Shown here piece after piece: positions 11,559 to 24,914 of a DNA stretch of 64,000 nt; the stretch's first letter is position 1; each line of letters begins with the position of its first letter. The notes under the pieces were generated by a model, which was not told where the DNA came from, ran no database searches, and saw only the letters and a program-made list of their open reading frames with translations. The DNA is from Cupriavidus necator. Lineage in GTDB: Bacteria; Pseudomonadota; Gammaproteobacteria; Burkholderiales; Burkholderiaceae. Both the position numbers and the translations under genes were made by a program. The stretch spans positions 806,001 through 870,000 of the forward strand of contig NZ_SROX01000001.1 of the NCBI RefSeq assembly GCF_013141915.1, given 5' to 3'.

Positions 11559-14224
11559 TGCCGGACGGCGCGCCGCAAGCCCTGCCGCGCGCGACGGCCC
11601 GGTTGCAGCTGCATCCGGGGTTCACCTTTGCCGATGCCGCCGCGGTGGTCGGCTATTACGCCCGGCTGGGCGTCAGCCACCTGTACCTGTCGCCGGTATG
11701 GGGCGCGCGCCCCGCTTCCACCCACGGCTATGACGTCACCGATTTCACCGCCGTGCGCGCCGAACTGGGCGGCGAGCCCGGCCTGAAGGCGCTGGCCGCG
11801 CGCGCCCGCGAGGCCGGCCTCGGCCTGATCGTCGACATCGTGCCCAACCATATGGCGGCCGATCCCACCCACAACAGCTGGTGGCGCGACGTGCTGGCGC
11901 ATGGCCGCGGCAGCCCCCACGCAGCGAGCTTCGACATCGACTGGACCCCGCGCGACACGGCCCTGCACGGCAAGGTGCTGCTGCCGATGCTGGGGCAGTC
12001 GTACTGGGACACCGTGGTGGCCGGCGAACTGCGCTGGGTCCCGGCCAGCGACGACGCGCCTGCCCACCTGCGCTATTTCGATCACACGCTGCCGCTGGCG
12101 CCAGGCAGCCTGGACGCCGAAGCCGGGCGCCACGGCGCGGCCTGGTACGACGCCACGCGTCCCGACGGGCGCAGCCGGCTCCATGCCTTGCTGGAGCGCC
12201 AGCACTACCGGCTGGCGTGGTGGCGCACCGCTGCGGCCGCGCAGAACTGGCGCCGCTTCTTCGAGATCAGCGACCTGGTCGGGGTGCGCGAGGAAGAGCC
12301 GCGGGTGTTCGAGGCAGTCCATGCCCTGGTCTTGCGCCTGCTGCGCGAGGGCTGGATCGACGGCGTGCGCGTGGATCATGTCGACGGCCTGGCCGATCCC
12401 GCCGGCTACTGCCGCCGGCTGCGCGCCGAACTGGACCGCCATGCCGCCGCGCGTCCGCCAACGCTGCGGCTGGAGCGTCCGTGGCTGGTGGTCGAGAAGA
12501 TCCTCGGCCCGCGCGAGCGCCTGGCGCCGGACTGGCAGGTGCACGGCACCACCGGCTACGATTTCATGGATGAGGTGGCCGCGGTGCTGCATGACGGCGG
12601 CGGCGAGGCGGCGCTGGATACGCTGTGGGCCACAGTCAGCGGCGATGCGCGCGCCTTTCCCGCACAGGTCGAGGCCGCGCGGCACCAGGTGCTGGAGCGG
12701 CACCTGGTGACGGAATTCGAAGGCGCCGCCGCATGCCTGCGCGACTGCGCCGAACAGGAGCCCGGCACGCGCGACCTGACCCGGGCGGCGCTGCGGCGCG
12801 CGCTGGCGGCACTGATGGCGGCGGTGCCGGTGTATCGCAGCTACTTCGATGCGCGCCCCGCCGAACGCGATACCGCCGCGGCCCTTGCCGACGATGCCAT
12901 GCTTGACCACGCCATGCAATCTGCGCGCGCCGGCCTGGCGCCAGACGAAGCCGTTGCCCTCGCCTTTATCGGCGGCTGCCTGCGCACCACCGCGCCAGCG
13001 GACAGCGAGACCGGCGCACTGCGCCGCAGGCTGCAGCAACTGATGCCCGCGCTGGCCGCCAAGGCCGGCGAGGACACCGCGTTCTACCGCTACGGCAGGC
13101 TGCTGTCGCGCAATGAAGTCGGCAGCGATCCGGCCCGGCTGGCGATACCGCCGGCGCAGTTCCACGCCCGCATGGCGGAGCGGCGCCTGACCTGCCCCCA
13201 CGCCATGCTGGCCACTGCGACCCACGACCACAAGCGTGGCGAAGACGCGCGCATGCGCCTGGCGGTGCTGAGCGAAGTGCCGGGTGCATGGGCCGATGCC
13301 GTGGCCGCGTGGGAGGCCGCATCGGCCCCCCTGCGGGCGACGCTGCCGCAAGTGCCCGACCCCGTCGACCGGCTGATGCTGTACCAGACCCTGATCGGCG
13401 CCTGGCCAATGGAGGAGCCCAGTCCTGGCGACGACGCCGGCGCCCCGCAGCCTTTGCTGGAGCGCGTCGGCGCGTGGCAACACAAGGCCATCCGCGAAGC
13501 CAAGCGCCATGGCAACTGGACCTGCCCCGATCTCGACTACGAAGCCGGGTGCGAGGCCTTCCTGCGCGGCATCGCCGCCGGGGGGCCAGAAGACGGGCCC
13601 GGCGGCGTGCTGGCGCAGATCGGCCAGTTCGCCCAGCGCATTGCCCCGGCCGGCGCGGTCAACAGCCTGGCGCAGGTGCTGGTGCAACTGACCGCACCCG
13701 GCATCCCGGACCGCTACCAGGGCTGCGAAGGCTGGGACCTGAGCCTGGTCGATCCCGACAACCGGCGCCCGCCCGACTATGCCCGGCTGCAGGCCCGGCT
13801 GGGCTGCAGCGCGGGCTGGGCCCACTGGCTGGCGCACTGGCGCGACGGCCGCATCAAGCAGCAGCTGGTGCGCCAGGTGCTGGCGGTACGCCGCGCGCAT
13901 GCGGCGCTCTTCGCCGACGGCCAATACAGCATGCTGGCCGCGCAGGGTGCGCTGGCGCCGCAGGTGCTGGCATTCGCCCGCACTGCAGAGGGACGGCAGG
14001 CCATCACCGTGGTGACCCGGCTTGCCGCCGCGCGCGTCGACCCCGCCATGCCGCGCATTCCGCAATCGGCGTGGGCGGATACCACGCTCAACGTGGGCGC
14101 GCCACAACGCAGCCGCTGGACCGACGCCCTCACCGGCCATGTCATCGACGCCCCCATGGGCCGCTTGCGGCTGCGCGACGTGCTGGGCGGCCTGCCGGTC
14201 GCGCTGCTGCTGCGCGAGCCCTGA
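11555..14224 (+). CDS. treY: Malto-oligosyltrehalose synthase TreY
   Basis: TreY isomerises the reducing-end linkage of maltodextrin from alpha-1,4 to alpha,alpha-1,1, the first step of the TreYZ route to trehalose. The start is ATG 11555, inside the treZ stop (a second ATG follows at 11558), giving 889 residues, usual for the family. Motifs: YLSPVWGARPASTHGYDV, IVDIVPNHMA, WIDGVRVDHVDGLADP, LVVEKILG, TGYDFMDEV, LSRNEVGSDP, TATHDHKRGEDARMRL and, near the C-terminus, GIPDRYQGCEGWDLSLVDPDNRRP. It is the last gene of the glycogen/trehalose block and converges on the next gene. Confidence 0.95.
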   Translation: MMPDGAPQALPRATARLQLHPGFTFADAAAVVGYYARLGVSHLYLSPVWGARPASTHGYDVTDFTAVRAELGGEPGLKALAARAREAGLGLIVDIVPNHMAADPTHNSWWRDVLAHGRGSPHAASFDIDWTPRDTALHGKVLLPMLGQSYWDTVVAGELRWVPASDDAPAHLRYFDHTLPLAPGSLDAEAGRHGAAWYDATRPDGRSRLHALLERQHYRLAWWRTAAAAQNWRRFFEISDLVGVREEEPRVFEAVHALVLRLLREGWIDGVRVDHVDGLADPAGYCRRLRAELDRHAAARPPTLRLERPWLVVEKILGPRERLAPDWQVHGTTGYDFMDEVAAVLHDGGGEAALDTLWATVSGDARAFPAQVEAARHQVLERHLVTEFEGAAACLRDCAEQEPGTRDLTRAALRRALAALMAAVPVYRSYFDARPAERDTAAALADDAMLDHAMQSARAGLAPDEAVALAFIGGCLRTTAPADSETGALRRRLQQLMPALAAKAGEDTAFYRYGRLLSRNEVGSDPARLAIPPAQFHARMAERRLTCPHAMLATATHDHKRGEDARMRLAVLSEVPGAWADAVAAWEAASAPLRATLPQVPDPVDRLMLYQTLIGAWPMEEPSPGDDAGAPQPLLERVGAWQHKAIREAKRHGNWTCPDLDYEAGCEAFLRGIAAGGPEDGPGGVLAQIGQFAQRIAPAGAVNSLAQVLVQLTAPGIPDRYQGCEGWDLSLVDPDNRRPPDYARLQARLGCSAGWAHWLAHWRDGRIKQQLVRQVLAVRRAHAALFADGQYSMLAAQGALAPQVLAFARTAEGRQAITVVTRLAAARVDPAMPRIPQSAWADTTLNVGAPQRSRWTDALTGHVIDAPMGRLRLRDVLGGLPVALLLREP

Positions 14225-14234
14225 GGCGCCGGGG

Positions 14235-14915
14235 TCAGGAGTGCGGCGGCGCCGTGGACTGCAATACGATCGGCGTGAGCGCACCGCGCGGACCGCGCGG
14301 ACCATGCGGACCATGCGGACCATGCGGACCGTACCAACCATGCGGACTGTCCGAATCGCGCGGCGCGGCGTTCGGCATGGCATGGCCGGGCTGCGGTTCG
14401 CGCGACGCCTGCGTCGGCGAGGCGCTGCGCTCCTGCGGCAGATAGGGACGAATCACCACTGCGACGTAGTCGTCTTCCTTGGGCGTCACCACGATGTACG
14501 CGAGCCCCGACATCACCAGGCCGACCTCACCAAGTTCGGTAGCGATGCGCGCCACGATAAAACGCTGCAGCAGCATCGGGTTGACGCTGTCGTCGATCGC
14601 AAGCGCGGCGGTGCAGATGGTCAGGAAGCAGCGTTCGACCTCGCGGCACACCACCACCACTTCATCAATGGCGTAGCCGGCGCGGCTGGCGCGCACCAGC
14701 ACCGAAACCCCTGTACTGGGCGCGGCCCGGTGCCAGCCGGGCTTGACCTTGAAGCTGGGCAGCGCCAGGCCCGAACCGGTGTCCTGCGCGACGGTGTTGA
14801 AACGCTGGGCGAAGTCCGAAGGCGTGATCGCAAGCAGCTGGCGCTCGACCGGTGCCGATGACACCGATACCGACGAGGCCAGGACCACGGTGGACAGAAT
14901 GCTGGCTAGGTTCAT
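14235..14915 (-). CDS. Exported protein of unknown function with collagen-like Gly-Pro-His tail
   Basis: I do not recognise the family. The start is the ATG at 14915, behind GAGGAAGCG, giving 226 residues. The first 20 residues (MNLASILSTVVLASSVSVSS) are hydrophobic and could be a weak signal peptide or anchor, with no charged n-region. The middle is folded-looking (LQRFIVARIATELGEVGLVM, DDYVAVVIRPYLP). The last 45 residues are low complexity and contain a run of GPH/GPR triplets, encoded by a 9-bp tandem repeat, followed by a short tail. It converges on treY with only ten bases between the stops. Confidence 0.7.
   Translation of the reverse strand: MNLASILSTVVLASSVSVSSAPVERQLLAITPSDFAQRFNTVAQDTGSGLALPSFKVKPGWHRAAPSTGVSVLVRASRAGYAIDEVVVVCREVERCFLTICTAALAIDDSVNPMLLQRFIVARIATELGEVGLVMSGLAYIVVTPKEDDYVAVVIRPYLPQERSASPTQASREPQPGHAMPNAAPRDSDSPHGWYGPHGPHGPHGPRGPRGALTPIVLQSTAPPHS
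14283..14327. repeat. 9-bp tandem repeat (five units) encoding Gly-Pro-His/Arg
   Basis: Two units of ACCGCGCGG are followed by three units of ACCATGCGG, and a further partial copy follows a short interruption at 14328-14345. On the minus strand the repeat encodes Gly-Pro-His and Gly-Pro-Arg triplets. Because the unit is a multiple of three, copy-number change alters length, not frame. Confidence 0.85.
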
Positions 14916-15398
14916 CGCTTCCTCGCAACGGCTGATACGCTCCCCCGCGCTGTCGGGCCCGGCAGCACGCGGCGGCAAGCTGCGCCGCGGCGGGAAGGCC
15001 GGCGTTGCGCGCTGTGCTCGCCGGCACATGCCGCACGCCAGTTGTTGCCAGCATTTCCTTCACTATAGACAGGAAAGACAGGACCGCACGCAAGCACAGG
15101 ACGGAACGCAAGCGGCACGCCAAGGCGCCGCGCCCCACCCCTGCGCAGCCCCGCCGGCGCGCTGTGCCCGGCCGGCCGCGCGCGCCGTGCAGTTTCTGCA
15201 GCGCCTGTAAAAACTACGGCGCATGCGGCACCCGCGCGGCACGTGGCCCAGCGCCGCATGGCGCACAGCCGGGGCCGTGGCACAGCGCGGGACGGCCGCT
15301 GGCAATGCCGGTGCCAGGGCGCTGGCGGGAACGGAGCTTGCAGGCTAATGGCAGATGCGGGCTGCCCCGCAGCCTGCCTGCATGCACAGGAGGACCCT
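14916..15398. other. 483-bp intergenic region between divergent genes
   Basis: It separates the Gly-Pro-His protein (minus) from the BON protein (plus) and must hold both promoters. A possible plus-strand promoter is TTGTTG (about 15042) and TATAGA (about 15064) with a 16-base spacer. It would give a leader of about 320 bases. An imperfect direct repeat (CAGGACCGCACGCAAG / CAGGACGGAACGCAAG) lies at about 15079-15113. Frames across it lack ribosome sites or protein-like composition. I see no RNA gene. Confidence 0.4.
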
Positions 15399-15770
15399 AT
15401 GACCGCACGCTCCCGCTCTCGCCTGGCCGGCCTGGCGTTGCCGCTGGCCGTGCTGGCCATGGCTGCCTCGCTGCCGGCCGCGGCGGCCGCGACCGACGCG
15501 CCGGCGGCGCCGTCCTCTACCGGCCGCACCGCCGCGCCGCGCGACACCGCTGCCGCCAGCGACCGTGCCATCACAGCCGAGGTCCAGGCGCGGCTGGCCA
15601 GCGCGCGCACGCTCGATCCAGCCCGGATCCGGGTATCGACCACCGACGGCGTGGTCAAGCTGGAAGGCACCGTGCGCGACGACAAACAGCGTACGATGGC
15701 CATGGAACTGGCGCGTTCGGTGCGCGGCGTCAGCGCCGTATCGGACGAACTGCGCGCCGGCACCGATTGA
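15399..15770 (+). CDS. Periplasmic BON-domain protein
   Basis: A 123-residue exported protein with one BON domain, a small fold found in osmotic-shock and outer-membrane-associated proteins such as OsmY. ATG 15399 follows AGGAGG. Residues 1-30 are a Sec signal (basic MTARSRSR, a Leu/Ala core, then AAAAATDA), followed by a Pro/Ala/Thr-rich linker and the BON domain from about residue 54 (AITAEVQARLASARTLDPARI, VSTTDGVVKLEGTV, the central Gly, AVSDEL). It is first in a three-gene run with the two hydrophilic proteins downstream. A stress or envelope role is inferred from family and neighbours. Confidence 0.82.
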   Translation: MTARSRSRLAGLALPLAVLAMAASLPAAAAATDAPAAPSSTGRTAAPRDTAAASDRAITAEVQARLASARTLDPARIRVSTTDGVVKLEGTVRDDKQRTMAMELARSVRGVSAVSDELRAGTD

Positions 15771-15814
15771 CCTGTCGTTTGACCGGCAGCCATGCCACCC
15801 TTGATGGAGACGTG

Positions 15815-16045
15815 ATGAGTACCCATCGCCAGCCCGACCACGACACTACCCGCCGCCGCAGCGAGCCCCGCGATCCGCACAAGGGCGGCCCGGACACCGA
15901 GCACGAGCGCGGCAAGCCCGGACGCGACCGGCGTCACGATGTCGAGCGCGAGCACGACATCCCGGACGAGAACGGCGAACCGCCCTCGGTCAAGCGCCCC
16001 GGCGGCAAGCCGGAGGAAAGCGAACCGCCGGTGGAAAACTATTGA
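15815..16045 (+). CDS. Small, highly charged hydrophilic protein, unknown function
   Basis: 76 residues with almost no hydrophobic side chains, rich in Arg, Asp, Glu, His, Pro and Gly (for example RRSEPRDPHKGGPDTEHERG). It is therefore probably intrinsically disordered and soluble. ATG 15815 follows GGAGA. It lies 44 bases after the BON gene and 38 before the next gene, so is probably cotranscribed. No family recognised. Its composition resembles hydrophilin-type stress proteins, but that is only an analogy. Confidence 0.6.
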   Translation: MSTHRQPDHDTTRRRSEPRDPHKGGPDTEHERGKPGRDRRHDVEREHDIPDENGEPPSVKRPGGKPEESEPPVENY

Positions 16046-16083
16046 ACGGCAGCGAGACCGCAATCCCTTGAACAGGAGGCACG

Positions 16084-16482
16084 ATGAGCAAGACCGTACG
16101 TACCGGCCCCACCCGGCATGCCCGCACCCGTCATGATCGCCCGGGCAGCGCGCCCGCGGGCCGCCGCGAAGCCGCGCAGGCCGCCTCCGGCCGCGGCCGT
16201 TCGCGCGAGAACACGGCCACCGGAGCAGCCCGTGCCGATGCCGGCAATATCCCCAGCACGCTGGACCCCGACCTGGACCAGGAAACCAACGATATCGAGA
16301 ACGAACTCGATCAGCGCGATGAAGACGCGCACAGCCCCGAAGAAGAGGAAACCCCGGAAGAAGAGATCGCCGATGAAGTGGTCCGCGCGGCCGAGGCCCT
16401 GCCCGCCGATGTGCCGGTCGACAAAGCGGACCGCACCGACGACCGTGAAGAAAATCCGCCACGGGCGCCGCGGCTGGATTAG
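16084..16482 (+). CDS. Hydrophilic protein with basic N-terminus and acidic C-terminus, unknown function
   Basis: 132 residues behind a strong AGGAGG (16074-16079). Residues 1-45 are Arg/Thr-rich and basic; from about residue 58 the chain is strongly acidic (SPEEEETPEEEIADEVV). There is no signal peptide or membrane segment. The charge segregation and low complexity suggest disorder. It is third in the run with the BON protein and ends just before a terminator shared with a convergent gene. Function unknown. Confidence 0.62.
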   Translation: MSKTVRTGPTRHARTRHDRPGSAPAGRREAAQAASGRGRSRENTATGAARADAGNIPSTLDPDLDQETNDIENELDQRDEDAHSPEEEETPEEEIADEVVRAAEALPADVPVDKADRTDDREENPPRAPRLD

Positions 16483-16526
16483 CCTTGCCTCGCCCTTGTG
16501 ACGAACCGATAAGTCAGGATAAGTCG

Positions 16527-16560
16527 GGCGGTGCCGCGCCGGTCGGGCACCGCCGTTTGT
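16527..16560. terminator. Hairpin between convergent genes
   Basis: GGCGGTGCC (16527-16535) pairs perfectly with GGCACCGCC (16546-16554) across a 10-base loop and is followed by GTTTGT. It ends the rightward three-gene run and may also serve the leftward BON gene, whose stop abuts it. Confidence 0.65.
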
Positions 16561-17282
16561 CATTCCGAGGCGAGGATGCCGTACGGACGCACGCGGATAT
16601 GGTTGATGACGTCCTGCACTCCGAACACGCGCTCGACAATGTCTTCGATGTCGTATTTGCTGCGGCGATCGCCGACATGCCCCTCCAGTGTCACCAGGCC
16701 TTCCTGCACCCGCACCGTAACTTCGCTGACATCGAGTTCATGCGCATGCGCGAGCCGGTCGCAGACTTCGTCATGGATGCGGTCGTCGCCGCGGCGGTAG
16801 TTCTTCGGGCCGCCGGCCCGGCTGCTGCCCCGGTACACCGGCGCATCCCAGTCCTCCGGACCGTAGCCGCCTGCGCTGCGGTAGGGCGCGCCGGCAGGGC
16901 CGCCGTACCATTCGCCCCGGCCCTCCGCCCAGCGCTCGCCCCTATACGGTAGGCGCGGGTCGTGGCCCGAAGCGTGACCCGGTGCGCGGCGTCGCGACCA
17001 TTCCTCTTCGTAGCGGGCCTCGTCCCAGCGTCCCGAGGTTTCCGCTTCGGCCTGCCAGGGCCAAGACTCCCCCACCCTGCCGTACCGGCCTTCCGCCTCG
17101 GCCTCGAACGGCCGGCTCTCATCGCGCGGCAGGCGCTCGGCGGTATTGCCATAGCGGCCCGCGGTAAGGTTGCGCTGCCTGCGGTTGCGCGCCTGCGCGG
17201 AAATGCCGCTGTAGCCCTGGTCGTTGCTGCCGTACTGGTGATCGGGTCGCCTGCGCAGGTAATCGTCGTCACGGTGTTTCAT
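16560..17282 (-). CDS. Arg/Tyr/Gly-rich protein with C-terminal BON domain
   Basis: 240 residues starting behind AGGAGG. The first 165 residues are low complexity (Arg, Tyr, Gly, Glu, Trp) with short runs such as RRRPDHQYGSNDQGYSG. The C-terminal 70 residues are a BON domain (DDRIHDEVCDRLAHAHELDV, VRVQEGLVTLEGHV, FGVQDVINHIRV). There is no signal peptide, so it may be cytoplasmic, unlike the BON protein at 15399. Its start overlaps the end of the upstream endonuclease-like gene by 14 bases, which argues for coupling. Confidence 0.78.
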   Translation of the reverse strand: MKHRDDDYLRRRPDHQYGSNDQGYSGISAQARNRRQRNLTAGRYGNTAERLPRDESRPFEAEAEGRYGRVGESWPWQAEAETSGRWDEARYEEEWSRRRAPGHASGHDPRLPYRGERWAEGRGEWYGGPAGAPYRSAGGYGPEDWDAPVYRGSSRAGGPKNYRRGDDRIHDEVCDRLAHAHELDVSEVTVRVQEGLVTLEGHVGDRRSKYDIEDIVERVFGVQDVINHIRVRPYGILASE

Positions 17283-18156
17283 TGAAGTCCTCCTTCGCGT
17301 GCGCCGTGGTACGCCGCTCGTCCCATCCGCCTTCCGGCAGCTCGAAACAGGCTACCAGCGGCAAATGATCCGATGCCACGCGGGACAGCGCCGAGCGGTG
17401 GCTTGCCACCGACACCAGATGCGCGCGCGGCGACACCCAGATGCGGTCCAGCGCAAACAGGGGCAGCCGCGACGGGAACGTCGCCGTATGCGGCGTGTGC
17501 TCGAAATAGGCATGCAGCCAGCGCAGCGGCCGGCCCCACAAGAACCATTCATTGACGTCGCCCAGCAGGATGGTCGGCAACGGCGGTGCAGTCGCAACGT
17601 AGTTGAGCAACTGCTGCACCTGGTGGCGGCGCTCGCCGGGGCGCAGCCCCAGATGCGTGGCGATCACGCGCAGCGGATTCGCGCAGCCTGACGCGGTGCA
17701 GGCCACTGTCGCGTCGATCGCGCCGCGCGGCTCGCAGCCCTTGACGGTCAGGTCGATCTGGTTCACCGCCTCGGGGGCGAAGCGTGTCAGCAGCGCATTG
17801 CCGTAGTCGGCGCTGCCGCGCACCCGCGTAAAGCCCGAGACCACGTGCATGCCGGTGTGGCCGGCCAGATATTCGAGCGTATGGTCGTTGCTGCTGCCCG
17901 ATTCCACCTCCTGCAGCGCGACGATATCGGCGTCGAGTTCCTGCAGCACGGCCGCGATCCGGTCAGGGCGGTAGCGGCGGTCAGTGCCGACGGCACGATG
18001 GATGTTGTAGCTGACCACCGTCATCTGGGCCAGCCCTGCCGCGCGCGTCGGTGGACAGTGCAGCGCCGCCGGCGCCTCGGCCAAGGCCGGGGTGTCGCCG
18101 GGTTCACGCGCGTGGGCAGGATTTACAAAGGACGGTAAGTCCGGTTGCATTCGCAT
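17269..18156 (-). CDS. Endonuclease/exonuclease/phosphatase (EEP) family protein
   Basis: 295 residues of the EEP fold, a metal-dependent phosphodiesterase family that includes ExoIII-type nucleases and sphingomyelinases. From residue 45: VVSYNIHRAVG, DIVALQEVE (metal Glu), VIATHLGLRPGER, LLGDVNEWF (catalytic Asp/Asn), LDRIWVS and ASDHLPLVA (catalytic His). An N-terminal tail of about 44 residues has no clear signal; Met45 is an alternative start. It is the middle gene of a leftward trio (DPYSQGA protein, EEP, BON). Substrate cannot be told from sequence. Confidence 0.85.
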   Translation of the reverse strand: MRMQPDLPSFVNPAHAREPGDTPALAEAPAALHCPPTRAAGLAQMTVVSYNIHRAVGTDRRYRPDRIAAVLQELDADIVALQEVESGSSNDHTLEYLAGHTGMHVVSGFTRVRGSADYGNALLTRFAPEAVNQIDLTVKGCEPRGAIDATVACTASGCANPLRVIATHLGLRPGERRHQVQQLLNYVATAPPLPTILLGDVNEWFLWGRPLRWLHAYFEHTPHTATFPSRLPLFALDRIWVSPRAHLVSVASHRSALSRVASDHLPLVACFELPEGGWDERRTTAHAKEDFNETP

Positions 18157-18189
18157 GGCCGGTCTCGATGAGGGCTGGGGGCGCGGCCC

Positions 18190-18558
18190 TCAGGCCCCGT
18201 CGAGGAACTTGTTGGGCTTGCCGATACGGCGGCCCAGGTCAGGGCTTTCCCAGCGCGCGCCATCCATGTAGGGATCCGGTGTGCGCTGCATGGTCGTGCC
18301 GGGCATGCCAGGCTGCGCCGGCATAGTCGACGGCTGGGCCTCCGGTGCGGTTGCCGCGGGAGCCGTCGGTGCGAGGTCAGTACGCGTCGGCGCGTTCGCG
18401 CCTTGCGAGTAAGGATCAAACTTGTCGGTACTGCGCGCGCCCTGCGAATACGGGTCGTAGGAGCCGCGCGGCGTACCCGGCGTCTGCGCCATGGCGGGAA
18501 GGGCAGCCGCAGCCACGGCGATGGCGGCGAGGAGTTGGCTGGTGCGGATATGCTTCAT
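18190..18558 (-). CDS. Exported DPYSQGA-repeat protein, copy 1
   Basis: 122 residues behind GGAGGT. Residues 1-24 are a Sec signal ending in AMAQ. The mature part has two copies of DPYSQGA (GSYDPYSQGA, KFDPYSQGA) followed by TRTDL, a Pro/Ala/Thr-rich stretch, then a degenerate copy DPYMDGA near the C-terminus. It shares the repeat and the TRTDL element with the protein at 52963. No named family recognised. It is first in the leftward trio with the EEP and BON genes, so an envelope or stress context is likely, but the function is unknown. Confidence 0.75.
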   Translation of the reverse strand: MKHIRTSQLLAAIAVAAAALPAMAQTPGTPRGSYDPYSQGARSTDKFDPYSQGANAPTRTDLAPTAPAATAPEAQPSTMPAQPGMPGTTMQRTPDPYMDGARWESPDLGRRIGKPNKFLDGA

Positions 18559-18600
18559 GGTTACCTCCGTTAGGGCGCGATGTGCGCGCCAGTAACCATG

Positions 18601-18648
18601 GGCAAGCGAAAGGCGTGCCCGTACGCCTTTCGCATCGCCACGCTTGCC
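18601..18648. terminator. Hairpin downstream of uvrA
   Basis: GCGAAAGGCGT (18606-18616) pairs with ACGCCTTTCGC (18623-18633), and GGCAA (18601-18605) can pair with TTGCC (18644-18648). It lies just past the uvrA stop. There is no T run, so it may be a weak terminator or an mRNA 3' stabiliser. Confidence 0.4.
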
Positions 18649-18660
18649 CCGCGGCTTGCC

Positions 18661-24522
<5,862 letters not shown>

Positions 24523-24575
24523 GATTTCTCTTTCCGATCAGGACGTTAAGGAAAGGGCGGGAAACGTCCCGACCA

Positions 24576-24593
24576 CTGTACATCCATACAGTC
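24576..24593. promoter_or_regulatory. LexA (SOS) box upstream of the fused uvrA
   Basis: ACTGTACATCCATACAGT matches CTGT-N8-ACAG, the core of the proteobacterial LexA operator, with one more matching base on each side. It lies 54 bases upstream of the uvrA start, where a promoter would be expected. SOS induction of this gene is inferred from the site. Confidence 0.75.
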
Positions 24594-24677
24594 TATCAGG
24601 TTGGAAAGGAATTCGTATCGATCCGGTAGTCGCGAATCAGACAACTGACGGTGCGGCCGGATGTGCCCGGGGTTTTC

Positions 24678-24845
24678 ATGGCTGCTTTCACTCTTCCGCA
24701 GCATGAGGCAACAACGCTCGATATGTTGCGCTCGCCGCCGGGCAACAGGCTGGAGCGGCTAAGCGGCGAGCACAAGGGCCGCTACAGCATTCGCGTCAAC
24801 AACCAATGGCGGATCTGCTTTATCTGGACCGCGCGACCCGGCGGC
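24678..24845 (+). pseudogene. Remnant of a HigB-type (RelE superfamily) toxin
   Basis: The frame reads [17 protein letters not shown], then [19 protein letters not shown], closely resembling the central and C-terminal part of HigB mRNA interferases (usual pattern: LRxPPGNRLExLxGxRxGxHSIRINxQWRICFxW). The N-terminal third is missing, and after FIWT the family's VEIVDYH ending is replaced by unrelated sequence running into the next gene's 3' end. No HigA antitoxin gene follows. I take it as a decayed toxin gene. The rest of the 392-bp gap holds the uvrA promoter and SOS box. Confidence 0.65.
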
Positions 24846-24914
24846 ACAGGCGCTCCACCCAGGCGGGGAAATAAAGGCGCACGGGGCGGCGCAGCCGCCG
24901 CCCCGTGCGCCAAC

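Noticed and set aside
14283..14345. Possible CRISPR array
   Set aside because: Units are 9 bp, contiguous and in frame with a coding sequence; there are no spacers and no cas genes.
11249..14383. A 1,044-codon open frame opposite treY
   Set aside because: Shadow of treY with biased composition. The real minus-strand gene here ends at 14235.
15005..15398. Possible gene upstream of the BON protein
   Set aside because: Open frame without ribosome site, Arg/Pro-rich, and continuing out of frame through the real BON gene.
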